NCBI GenBank assembly: GCA_033782935.1
Contig: JAWQEG010000074.1
Coordinates: 372,001-436,000 of the forward strand
Direction of reading: 5' to 3'
DNA length: 64,000 nucleotides
DNA from: Petrolisthes cinctipes
Lineage: Eukaryota; Arthropoda; Malacostraca; Decapoda; Porcellanidae
Part shown: piece by piece, positions 36,894 to 47,300 of the stretch
Numbering within the stretch: the stretch's first letter is position 1
Layout: each line of letters starts with the position of its first letter
The notes under the pieces: model-generated
Told to the model about the DNA's origin: nothing
Database searches by the model: none
Seen by the model: only the letters and a program-made list of their open reading frames with translations
Made by a program: the position numbers and the translations under genes

Positions 36894-39791
36894 CACTGTT
36901 GCCAATTTGGCGCATTTCGCGCTAGATCTAGCGCATCAGCTTATAATCTGGTGGTCAAAATTATGATCTAGCGCCGAGCGCTTTATCTAGCGCATCGGAC
37001 TAAAAATCTGACGAATTATAGAGTTTTCTAGCTGTATTGTGCAAAACTAAAGAATACCTTTTATTCTATTTTAGTTTAGTATATTTCATTCTTGTCATGT
37101 TAATGGATATAATTTAAGTTACATAATTAGCTACTTGAGAAAAAGTTCTTACTTACTATACATCCGTCCCAAACATAATAATGAATGTTGCTGTAGCGCC
37201 GGTGGACACGTGTAAGACGTGTTGGTCAGGATCAGAATTACTCTGTCAGTGTATTTAGCAACTCGTCATTGTTGACGGTCAGTTGGTGTTAAACTACAGT
37301 TAAAACAGTCCAGTCTTTGAATGTGTCCTCTTTCTAAAGCTAAGACTCTGAATTAGGTGAAGTATATTGATAAGTATATATTCACAAAGATTATTACACT
37401 TTGTGCATAAAGCATCTAAACCTTTTTTTATCGTGAATTTCAGGAAAGATGAAGAAGTTAAAATGGGAAAATATAAGCAGTATAAACAAAAGTTCCGTAA
37501 AGAATGGCTACAGGAGGAAAAATGAAAAAAGTGGTTAGTAGAAGTGCCCACCGATTCCAGCAAAGGACGCTGCAACTACTGTAAGTGTGATATAAATGCC
37601 AAATACTCAGACCTAGTGAGGCACATCACCTCAAAAAAACATAAAGTGTCTGTACCAATAGTCACGTCTAATGCAGACATAAGATCACATGTTTCTAAGA
37701 ATTCGTGCGCGAAGACAGCTGCAAGTGAAGCTAGCATTCATTATTTCTAGGATCACACTGTGCAATTCGCAACTGTGACCATTTGGTTGATTTGTGTAAG
37801 TGTCATTTTTCTGAGATGGTTCGAAAATAAAGATGCACAGAACCAAGTGTACTGAAATAATAAACAATGTTTTAAGTGCTCAGTTTATTAATGATTTGGT
37901 CAGTGACATCGGCAATGGCAAATTTAGCCTACTCTTGGATGAATCAAATGATATTACAGTAAACAAGTTACTAGGGATTGCTGTAATATATTATAGTAAA
38001 CTCCATGGTAAAATAATTTCCACTTTTTTAAATCTTGTAATGCTGATGGAATTGTTAAAGCTGTAAAAGACGAGCTTGCTGCAAAAAAGTTAAATCTTAA
38101 CAATCTTGTTGCCATTGGAACGGATAATGCCAGTGTTATGGTTGGTATAAATAATGGTGTTTTCCAGAAACTGAAACAGGATGTACCTTCTCTAATACTG
38201 GTAAGATGTACTTGTCACTCTCTTCAGTTAGCTGTGTCCCATGCTTCATCAGAAACCCTACCAAGAAACCTGGAATTTCATATTTCTGAAACTTATAAGT
38301 GGTTTTCACTTTCTTCAGTTCGTCAGCTTTCTTACAAAACCTTGTATCAGACAATAAATGAAGGAAAAACTCCATTAAAGATTCCTAGTAACTGTAACAC
38401 TAGGTGGCTTTCAATAGAACCAGCTGTAGACAGGATTTTGGATCAGTGGCTTGAGTTGAAGACTCATTTTGAAATTGTTTGGTTAACAGAGAAATGTTAC
38501 ACAGCAGAACTTTTGTACGAAATGTACAATGATGAAGCTAATCATGCATACTTGCTTTTCTTACATCCAGTTTTAGATGACATACAAAGAGTGAACAAGT
38601 TATTTGAGTCAAGTGCTGCTGATCAAACAAAACTTTTTAATGACTTGACTCATCTCATTAAATCAGTTGCTTCAAAATTGATCTTGCCAACCTCGAGAGT
38701 AGATCCTCTTGTATCTAACATAGAAGAATACCTTGATCCAACCCTATATTTAGGGAATAGATTTGAAAGAAAGGTAAAAGAATTAAAAGATGCTGGTAAG
38801 ATCACAAATGAAAGGGAGAAGACACTTAGGTCAAGATGTCAAAGATTTCTGATGGAGGTTCTAAAACAATTGAAACAAAGATTGCCTGAAAACATCAATA
38901 TCTTGAAAATTCATCCCTACTTTCAGTTGAAAATGCTCTTAAACATGTAAAAGTTTTAGTGAGTAGTTTGATGGGGTATATGGGAGAACAAGAAAAAGTA
39001 ATTGATGCAGCAGAATTTCAGTTAACAAAAATTAACCAAATAGACTGGACCAATAAGACTAACACGGTCCAGTTTTGGGATGAGGTTTTCATATATAGTG
39101 ATGCTTCTGGTTCAAACCCTTTTCAAGAGGTGGCAGAATGTGCTATGAAAATTTTGATATTGCCACATTCCAATGCAGCAGTGGAGAGGATTTTTAGTCA
39201 GATGAATGTCACAAAATCAAAATTGAGGAACAAAATGGGAACAAAGTTAGTAAATTCACTTCTGCACATAAAGTATGGTTTAAGACGACACAACAAGTGT
39301 TGCAGAGACTATGTTCTTCCAGCAAAGACATTGGAAAAGATAGGTAGAATGGAATCCTACAGCACAGTAACTTCAAAGGCTGAAACTATTTGTATACCAG
39401 CACCTTCCTCTCCCCATGACCTCGAGGATGATGATGATAACGATAGTTTTGATATTGGAGACAGTGACAGTGAATAAATATTTTAGTTTAAAAAAGTTTA
39501 ATTACCTTTACTTTCACATGGCAAACTTTTTCCAATGTGATAGCCTATTTTTGTTCATCATTAATTTTGTTTTTTAATAAAGCTTTAGTAGTTTGCAAAG
39601 CTTCCTTTTCCCGTCATTTCATTATATTTTATATGAAAATGTACAGTATATGAAGCAAAATTAATAGCTATTAAAAGCCTGAGAATCTAGCTACTTTTCT
39701 AGAGCTACGGATCAAAATCTAGCGGAAATCTAGCGCTTACCAAATTGCGCAAATTCTAGCGCACAACATGCACTAAAAAGTGGCAACAGTG
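36894..39791 (+). mobile_element. hAT DNA transposon, complete ends, 8-bp target duplication
   Basis: The 2898-bp element starts CACTGTTGCCAATTTGGCGC and ends with the near-complement of that start (GTGGCAACAGTG). A perfect 8-bp duplication GGAAGAAG lies at 36886-36893 and 39792-39799. Subterminal regions are packed with the hexamer-like TCTAGCGC/GCGCTAGA (several copies within 120 bp of each end), probably transposase-binding sites. A degraded transposase occupies the middle. The duplication is perfect, so the insertion is either recent relative to its neighbours or by chance unmutated. Confidence 0.92.
37463..39477 (+). pseudogene. hAT transposase (DUF4371/dimerisation type), inactivated
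   Basis: Starts MGKYKQYKQKFRKEWLQEEK, then a TGA at 37523-37525, then KKWLVEVPTDSSKGRCNYCK with a BED-like zinc finger (CNYCKCDINA..HITSKKH). Frameshifts follow near 37750, 37830, 38045 and 38950. Recognisable blocks are TKCTEIINNVLS, KFSLLLDESNDITVNKLLGI (first catalytic Asp), NNLVAIGTDNASVMVGINNG (second Asp), LVRCTCHSLQLAVSHA, PSNCNTRWLS and, at the C-terminus, the dimerisation motif LPHSNAAVERIFSQMNVTKS, ending in an acidic tail (DLEDDDDNDSFDIGDSDSE). About 600 residues if repaired, the usual length for the family. Not functional. Confidence 0.88.
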
Positions 39792-39799
39792 GGAAGAAG

Positions 39800-40879
39800 C
39801 CAGGAACGCCATTGTTACCGGCTCCTCCTCCATTCTAGGTTCGTCCGAAAAATCGCTCTACAGTTGTTGAGTATAAATAATTTGAATTAATAGTTTGAAA
39901 CCTTAGTTGCAGTGGAGGTAGTGATAAACAGGAAGTGTCTGTAATGTGTGTTGATATCAGAAGGCTGTAAGAGGTGAGGATATGGTGTAATTATTATTTA
40001 AATGTATGGTTGTTACCAGCTCCTCCTCCATTCTAGGTCGCCATCTTGTCGGCGTGCCTCCTATACTTGGTTATTGGTTATGTGAACTGTGTCCGGTTGT
40101 TAGTAGAATAGTAATACTAATTTAATAGTGTTCAGCAGTCTGTCCAGGTAATTTTCAGTCATTTATTAAAAGGGGGTATAGGGAATTTAAGGGATTTTTG
40201 GTGTGTAAGGAAGAATGTTATCACGTATGTCTGTTGAGTAGATATCATCAGTAATCCGGCTATATCTCTTACATCGTATACAGCGTTACGATGTGACATA
40301 GTTCTTGCTCTGATATATGCTTGTGGAGATATAGTAGGTACTGTAATATCTATTCTGAGTGTTTGTTGAAGTGAATTTTTGGGAGTAAAGGGGAAGAGGT
40401 TTTTTTTGTTAATGAAATGGTCAGATCTTTCTTCATTTAATTATTATTATTGTGATATTTTAGATAGGCATTTTTGGTAGTAGTAACTTAGGTCAATAAT
40501 ATTAGGAGATTTAAACATTTATATATTTTAGAAGTAATTAATTGTGGTTTGCTCTGTAAATAATCAATTAAGTGGGGGTGTAAAAGCAAAGTGAGGAATC
40601 AGTCAATACATTTAATTTTTGAATCAGTCATAAGTAAATAAAGGTTCTTAAAATTAATAGACTTTATTGTTCCATTTACACTCTGCATGATTTTTGGCTT
40701 CCTCTGAGGGCTTGGTAATGACCACGGGAACCGTATATATATATATTTTTTGTTTTTGCTAATGACGGTGCTGTTCTGATCACAAGGGAATATCATAGCG
40801 TCGAGCTGCCCTTATTTTTTTTTTTTTTTTTTAGTCGATTTTTTTTTTTTTTTTTTTTTTTTTTTTCCACCGGTAAATA
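39800..40879. other. No recognised gene; short direct duplication
   Basis: TGTTACCNGCTCCTCCTCCA(TTCTAGGT) occurs at about 39813 and again at about 40011. T-rich runs of 22-25 bp lie at 40814-40868. No coding frame. Confidence 0.45.
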
Positions 40880-41236
40880 TATATTTGGTCAGGACAGTAC
40901 CAGTCGTTACAACCTATAGTTAAAGCCTGAGAATTGCCATCAATTGAAGGGTCACCAGAATGAGTGTCTGATACAGTTTCCAAGACAGATAAACTATTAT
41001 GTAGTGAAACCACAGAAACATTCTCAGTAAAATAAGAAGCAGCGGATTCTTGAGAGAGTTGAGAGGGTGCTGCAACCAATTTAGATGTTGTCGACTTGGA
41101 ATGATGAGGGCGAAGGGAGGAGGCGTATGTCCTCACCACCATCCTTCTGTCGCATGAAATTGAGTTGCTGTCTGGCACTACCAATGCTGATGAATATGGT
41201 GTTAGCCAAGTGGAGAATATCCTGCTCGAGGAGGTA
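40880..41236 (-). pseudogene. I/Nimb ORF1 middle segment
   Basis: The minus strand begins YLLEQDILHLANTIFISIGS, then ARQQLNFMRQKDGGEDIRLL, PSPSSFQVDNI, a frame change, KLVAAPSQLSQESAASYFTE and SVLETVSDTHSGDPSIDGNS. Its first six residues repeat the last six of the ORF1 piece ending at 30007; the 18 bases TACCTCCTCGAGCAGGAT are shared. It starts precisely at the TA bordering the 2.67-kb palindrome and ends at the T-rich run near 40870. Confidence 0.7.
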
Positions 41237-42251
41237 CAGTCACTCATAAAAATTAAGACCCCCGCAGGCCAGTCATCTTCTTATACTTGTGATATCGGTT
41301 CTGGCAACAGTGTACGTGACGTCAGTGATGGCGCTTGAGAGATGAAGTTGATTTGCTAGACACATTTGTAACTAATGGTAGATAAGACGAAGCATGAGTT
41401 GGGATAATGTTTCGAGCAAACCAACCTTCCTCCAAACACAACCCACACCACACCACCTCTGACGTTAGGTACTGTACAGCTGGTCACACTCCCGTGAGGC
41501 CCACCCAGCGTTGTCAACGTTGGCCGAGATAACCCCGAAACACTAGTTGTGAGCTTTGCTCGCTCGAACCATTCACTGGTGGGAGGGATTTGAGGAGGGT
41601 AGGGGGGGGGGTGCCTATACAAGAGAGGTGATAAATTATTCTTGGGGAGGTGAAAAATATGTGGAAGCTTTTATAAAATTACGAAAATACTCCCGGTTAT
41701 CAATTATTTATATATCGATATTCGTGTCAAATATTAACATCATTAAAGGTAAGATTAAGTTTTTAATATTATGATGTAACAAAAACAACCGAGGTAATAT
41801 TATTGTATACGGTATTTTTTCGTATAGTATTCAATGGTTATCATCAAGCACTAAACGCTGAAAAATACTTCCACAATAACTGAATAAGAATTATGAACCA
41901 GAATGCTATTTATTAAATGAAGCAAATGTGAATACCTTTATATTACATGTGTCAAGTGTTGATACCACTAACACACACTTCCATTTCCCCCGTATCTACC
42001 TAACAGTTTATAATCGTGTCAAATATCAAGGCTCTCATTATCCCTCACGTGATAGCAACCTTGTAATATTCTGAATACTTTTAATAATAGCTCGTTGTAT
42101 TGAATACAGTGAACACGTGCTGTTTGATAATTTACTATAAATCCCTCAGTATTTCATCTGTTTCTAGGTAGCGATTTTTTTTATTTTGGCAGATAATACA
42201 TGTGAGCAGAGGCCAGGGAGATTGCGTCTGGCACCCACAGGCTTGTAAACT

Positions 42252-42285
<34 letters not shown>

Positions 42286-43903
42286 AATAATTAGAGATTG
42301 ACGTTGACTCTAGTCTCGTTAGCCCAAATTAGTTTTGATACTCCAAGAGGATTATGAGTTGGTTGAAAACCACTAAACTGGTAAGGGTATTGAAGACTGA
42401 GTGTGGAAATATTCCCTCTCCAACATGTTGGCAGTCCTGATGACCTGAAGATGTGTAAGGTGGTGCAGTCAGTCAGTTCACAAGGCAAGGTGTATATGGA
42501 AATTCACACCAATATCAACCTTGTAGCAGAAGACAGTAAAGACCAAAACGGCATCAAATGCAACGGTGTGAGTATTGGTAGAGTGTATATGGAAATTCAC
42601 ACTAATATCAACCTTGTAGCAGAAGACAGTAAATCAAATACAACGGTGTGAGTATTGGGAAGGTGTTGTATGATGGGAAACACAGGATTTTCAGACCTTA
42701 ACACGCCGTCAATAAAGTTTAATTTTAAGAAATGTTGAAAATAGTTGCCAGCTTCTTTATTAACATGTCCGATGAAACCTCAACTGTGCATCCCATGTAT
42801 TACTTGATGGAACTATTACACTGTTTAAATAATTATGAATATACTTCTCTCGCAACTCATGACAGATAAAACCAATAGAACCTCTGTCACCAACATTACC
42901 ATGTTATGTGTGTGTGTACTGGCTTATATAATTATATAAGTATATTACATGCACACAGAAAAGAGAGATACACACGGCGAAGAGAGATACAGACCAAATA
43001 ATAATTTTTGCTATCAAGAGACAAATGACAAAAAAAGGGTTTCATAGTCAAATTCCAATATTTCAATACAACGAGCTATTATTAAAAGTATTCAGAATAT
43101 TACAAAGTTGCTATCACGTGAGGGATAATGAGAGCCTTGATATTTGACACGATTATAAACTGTTGGGTAGATACGGAGGAAATGGAAGTGTGTGTTAGTG
43201 GTATCAACACTTGACACATGTAATATAAAGGTATTCACATTTGCTTCATTTAATAAATAGCATTCTGGTTTATGATTCTTTTTCAGTTATTGTGTAAGTA
43301 TTTTTCAGCGTTTAGTGCTTGATGATAACCATTGAATATTATACGAAAAAATACCGTATACAATAATATTACCTCGGTTGTTTTTGTGTTACATCATAAT
43401 ATTAAAAACATAATCTTACATTTAATGATGTTAATAATTGACACGAATGTCTGTATATAAATAATTGATAACTGGACTTTCACACATTTTTCACCTCCCC
43501 AAGAATAATTTCTCAGCTCTCTTGTATAGACAGGCACCCCCTTACCCTCCTCAAATCCCTGCTTACTTCTCCCTCCCACCAGTGAATGGTTCGAGCGAGC
43601 AGAGCTCACAACTAGTGTTTCGGGGTTATCTCGGCCAACATTGACAACGCTGGGTGGGCCTCACGGGAGTGTAAACGTCAGAGGTGGTGTGGTGTGGGTT
43701 GCGTTTGGAGGAAGGTTGGTTTGCTCGAAACATTATCCCAACTCATGCTTCGTCTCATCTACCATTAGTTACAAATGTGTCGAGCAAATCAACTTCATCT
43801 CTCAAGCGCCATCACTGACGTCACGTACACTGTTGCCAGAATCGATATCACAAGTATAAGAAGATGACTGGCCTGTGGGGGTCTTAATTTTTATGAGTGA
43901 CTG
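41237..43903. mobile_element. 2.67-kb palindromic TA-flanked element (Tc1/mariner-type ends)
   Basis: The ends are exact reverse complements starting CAGTCACTCATAAAAATTAA, with TA at 41235-41236 and 43904-43905. The inverted arms are about 860 bp each (41237 to about 42110; about 43055 to 43903) and mostly identical apart from small indels. The loop holds two 50-bp direct repeats. No transposase gene is visible. The two outer flanks belong to different transposons (I/Nimb ORF1 left, hAT transposase right). It may be a very large MITE, or the product of joining two copies tail to tail. Confidence 0.85.
42488..42650 (+). repeat. Two direct repeats, unit about 100 bp
   Basis: GTGTATATGGAAATTCACAC, then AATATCAACCTTGTAGCAGA and AGACAGTAAA, occurs at about 42488 and 42585, each followed by (CA)AACGGTGTGAGTATTGG(G/T)A. 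Confidence 0.85.
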
Positions 43904-43905
43904 TA

Positions 43906-44253
43906 CATTAAAATCACTCAGTGTCTTCATAATTACAGAGAATATTCGTCTTCCCGTTGCAGCCTCAATAGTTCCTTCTGGATCTTCAGCGGTGAATATC
44001 GGTACCAGACTCCAAAATTTGCTTACTACTTCGCGTGATTCTGCAAATCGTACCATTACACACAAATTCTGAGAAGTTGAAATGTCCGTCGACTCATCAA
44101 CCAAAATACTGAACTTTGTATCTCTCAGTTTTTCTGCTAATTCTTCCTGGTAACATTTTGCCATGACTTTCGTACAAACATTGTGGCATTTCGTTCTTTT
44201 CATATGTAGGTCCTTTGCTATGGCAGAGTCCGGAAAACAGGCCTTCACTACAT
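43906..44253 (-). pseudogene. hAT transposase, central catalytic part
   Basis: Continues from the piece beyond the P-type element: VVKACFPDSAIAKDLHMKRT, KCHNVCTKVMAKCYQEELAE, then TKFSILVDESTDISTSQNLC (first catalytic Asp in VDEST) and VVSKFWSLVPIF..EGTIEA, ending at TLSDFNV next to the palindrome. The apparent open frame runs on at both ends into foreign DNA (P-type terminus at the start, palindrome at the end), so its 190-residue length is misleading. Confidence 0.85.
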
Positions 44254-44453
44254 CAAGACCAATAAGACTAACAGGTCTTGTCATACAAGGGCAAAAATGT
44301 GTCCCGCTCGCGCATGACGTCACGGCGAGGATACACCACAGAACAAGTTGCCAAACAGTGATAAACAGGCTCATTTTCTAGTCAGTTGACAGTAGGTCAA
44401 AGGTGATACAGGTCATCTCTCTATAGTTTCCACCAAGTGCCCAGTGTGAAAAT

Positions 44454-44600
44454 GCCATGCAACTGCATGTGCAGTGTGTGGGTGTGATTCTGTAGGAAGA
44501 AAGGGTTGCAACATAAAATTTCATGTCTTCCCCACCGATACAGAATCCTGATCTCTTTCTCTTTGTGAGTGTCTTGTCAAGGTAAAGTAAAATGAAAAGC
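44454..44600 (+). pseudogene. THAP-type zinc finger relic of P-type transposase
   Basis: The plus strand reads ACAVCGCDSVGRKGCNIKFH, then VFPTDTES followed by TGA. This corresponds to the start of a THAP domain (C-x2-4-C, then KFHxFPxD). The second half with the distal Cys-x2-His pair is not seen. A GT-rich splice-like site (AAGGTAAAGT) follows at 44578. THAP domains bind the element's own ends in P-type transposases. Confidence 0.6.
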
Positions 44601-44707
44601 TTAGCAGTCATCTTAACTGTTCGAATTGATGTGCAATTGTAACAGGTTTCGCATACAATAGGGATGAAATTAGACTTGGTGTCCAGTATTTGGGAAGTTT
44701 CTGGCAA

Positions 44708-45124
44708 TCACCTATCCCCAGCTACCCCACATTTCCTCCATCTATTCCCTAGAGACCACGTTTCCTCCACTCCAGGTGATGGATGTTCATAAGTACCTCC
44801 CATTTGTTTTAGACTGCAAAACAAGTGTTCTATAACATCCTGATTTAGCCTATGTGTGCGTATATATGAAATGCCATATTTTTCTTTCAGCATTACATAT
44901 AGTTTGGGCAAAGATTTGGAATACACAATAAGTCCTTTTTGAAACTGGTACATATTTTGTTTCACTCCACAAACTTTCATTGACATGGCTGTATCAAGCA
45001 TATCATGCAAAACTTTGTTTGGTTGCTCCAAATAAAGTCCATAGCCATCCCTAGTGAAGTTATTACTGAATGCAAATCTCGAGTTGAATAAATCAAACCA
45101 GCTGTCCACTAATCCCTCAGACAT
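44708..45124 (-). pseudogene. P-type (THAP9-like) transposase C-terminal block
   Basis: The minus strand encodes SWFDLFNSRFAFSNN, MYQFQKGLIVYSKSLPKLYV and IRTHRLNQDVIEHLFCSLKQ, then MGGTYEHPSP. FQKGL..SSKSL..LN-QD-EH-F-GG-HP is the conserved C-terminal signature of P-element/THAP9 transposases. It runs opposite to the THAP relic at the left end, so the internal DNA has been rearranged. The frame ends about 15 residues after the HPSP motif. Confidence 0.85.
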
Positions 45125-45851
45125 ACTCGTCGGTCAGCTGACATAAGCAATCATGTACCTCTCCCTGAAGAAATTATTAGGTTTTATGTTAGATGTAGGG
45201 TATTCTTCAGGATACGTATATTAAACAGAGAAATGGGTAGCAGCAAAAGAAAGCTAGCAAATAAAGTATGCAAGTCAAAGAAATGAGATGTATGACAATA
45301 CATGACACTACTGTAATAAATGGCAATATATCAAGTTTGTGTGCAAATTTTATAGTTTACCTTTAACTTGCACGTTCAACTTAGGCTAATTGTGTTTAAA
45401 CATGGTATGCATGAATGTTCAATGAATGGAAGGGAGATGAAAGGATGGTGAGGGCATATAGTTATCTTAAACTTAACTCCTAATCACCATTAGATCATTC
45501 TAATTATAATTTAATCACTTACACTACTCCTCTCACCACCTTTTTCATTTTTCATAATTGCTTCCTAACCTGGGTAATTTCATCTGATGATAAGTAGAAC
45601 AAAACGATAAAAGCCGACAGGATATTGAACAGAGAAAGAAGAAAACACTTTGTCACGGGATCACGGTATGCCCACCTGTAGGCGACCTCACTCCCATACC
45701 TGTCACCATGTGAGGTGATTGGGGGTAGAGGCTGGGGGGGTTGTGGGGGGGAAATGGAGAGAAAATGGGGGATGAAGTCCACCACGCCATGACGTCACTA
45801 CAGCTGCGCAGTACCACTGGCTGACAAGACCTGTTAGTCTTATTGGTCTTG

Positions 45852-46202
45852 CACTACATCACACAAATGGTACGCAGCTCTAAATGATACATTATGTTCT
45901 ACCATGAAAGCGATAAATGCTATCTCCGCAGCCCTTACAGCATCAGATTTACTGTTCTTAACTTCACCACTTCCATTTGCATATGCCTCCGATATCTTTT
46001 TTGATGCAGGTGCTGACAGTTTTTTGTGTTTTTCACTTTTATCATACAGTTTAATTGGTGTTATTTGAGCTGAAATTTCCACTCCACACACACGACACAG
46101 TGCCTTAAGGGCACTTTTCTTTGAAGGCTGCAACCACGGAAACTTTTTCCCACACACTTCTGTACTTTTGCTCACATCTTTTTTTTGTCGATAAATTATC
46201 AC
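45852..46202 (-). pseudogene. hAT transposase N-terminus (BED-type zinc finger)
   Basis: Encodes CGKKFPWLQPSKKSALKALC, a C-x2-C pair (LCRVCGVEIS) with a downstream KSEKHKK, then KSDAVRAAEIAFIAFMVEHN and VSFRAAYHLCDVV, where the reading is broken by the P-type element. The frame resumes at VVKACFPDS at 44253 after the 8-bp duplication. Start of the protein (MSESEKHRR near 46240) is separated by two stops. Confidence 0.85.
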
Positions 46203-46699
46203 TACGGGTCTTTTCTTCTGTGTTTTTCACTTTCCGACATGTTGTGGTAATGCGTAAGCGATCAAAATGTTATTACACTCCTAGCTACAGCTCAGTAACA
46301 CCTGCTCAAGCAGCTCAACCGTGGGCCACCGTCGCTCATACTACACAAGGTATAGGGGTAGGTAGGGGAGCAGGCCCAGGGCAGGCCACAAAACTCACGT
46401 GAATTGGACAGGTCCAACTTTGCTTGACAGTTGTACCGTTGTACGCGTGATTAATGTAACGGCACCACACCAATGTTTTATTTTTTTTTTGTCTTAGAGT
46501 TAAAATTATTAATGACTAATGTTTTAGCCAATGAATTAACGATTATTATTCGCCATATATTTTCAAAGATGTATTATCGTATTATATCTTAAAAATATCG
46601 CATTAAAATTAAGAATTATCGTAGAGACGTTATCGTTTATCGTATTGAGCACTGATTTATCGTATTTATACGACAATTATCGTATATCTGGTCACACTG

Positions 46700-47025
46700 A
46701 TTGTTTGAAAAGTGGCTGGACGGGTGTGGCTGGGTGGGGTGGCGTAACGTATCCCTCCACCGCTCATTCAAATGCCCTACCTGTAGCTACATTAACATCC
46801 TATATAATTATACACCTCAGTCATACATGCAACTCTAATTTTAACGACGTATATATAAATTCCTACCATTTTTCCACTTCATGATTCCGTATGTAAAACA
46901 CGCAGTCAACTGTCTTCAGTATAATTTATTCCTTGATTTATTATACAACGAGACGTATGGACAAGTCAACAGTTGAGACGCACGCACCTCGGCAGTTGGA
47001 ATTCTTCCCGCGAGAGCGCACTGGG
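46700..47025. other. No recognised feature
   Basis: Begins with ATTGTTTG (possible hAT target sequence). No coding frame recognised. Confidence 0.4.
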
Positions 47026-47197
47026 TTCTGTGTGTGGATATTTTTTAATTTGTACTGTATTCTTGAAAATACAGTACTAACTAGCTAACCATACAAGTGA
47101 AATATCTACTCCGCCTGGCTTAATTAGGCCCTACTCTCTATGCTACGAATACTATTAATTATTATGCCACGAGCAATCGACTCGTGACAGAGTGACA
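47026..47197 (+). repeat. LTR 3' end fragment (same family as the 10.7-kb solo LTR)
   Basis: GGGTTCTGTGTGTGGAT to CGACTCGTGACA parallels 11540-11706, including the shared GAAATATCTACT(G/C)CGCCTGG and TTAATTAGGCCCTACTCTCT. It ends in the canonical CA. The upstream part of the LTR is absent or too diverged. Confidence 0.7.
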
Positions 47198-47300
47198 TAG
47201 TAGTGATTGGTGGTGTGCTTTGGTCTGCAGAGAGAGGAGACTTGTGGTTACGTCCGTTGTACAGTTGCCTCCAAAAAATTCGAGACACTACCTGCTAGAC

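Larger units (their letters stand above)
44254..45851. mobile_element. P-type DNA transposon, 1598-bp deletion/rearrangement derivative
   Basis: Perfect 30-bp terminal inverted repeats start CAAGACCAATAAGACTAACA at both ends. An 8-bp target duplication CACTACAT lies at 44246-44253 and 45852-45859. Both sizes match the P superfamily (31-bp ends, 8-bp targets). A TGACGTCA palindrome sits subterminally at 44315-44322 and 45790-45797, i.e. 61 and 54 bp from the ends, recalling the internal inverted repeats of P elements. Internal coding relics (THAP finger, C-terminal transposase block) lie in opposite orientations. It interrupts a hAT transposase gene. Confidence 0.9.
43904..46699 (-). mobile_element. 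hAT DNA transposon, 5' part only, split by a P-type element
   Basis: On the minus strand the terminus at 46699 reads CAGTGTGACCAGATATACGA, a hAT-like end, followed by several ATACGATAA subterminal repeats (46620-46690). The transposase begins near 46240, is interrupted by the P-type element (44254-45851) and stops at the palindrome at 43904. The other terminus is missing from the window as far as I can see. Confidence 0.8.

Noticed and set aside
43802..44374. A 190-residue minus-strand open frame as a single protein
   Set aside because: It begins inside the P-type terminus and ends inside the palindrome; only the central part is hAT transposase.
44708..45124. A host THAP9 gene
   Set aside because: It lies inside a 1.6-kb element with 30-bp inverted ends and 8-bp duplications and lacks the catalytic domain, so it is a transposon relic.
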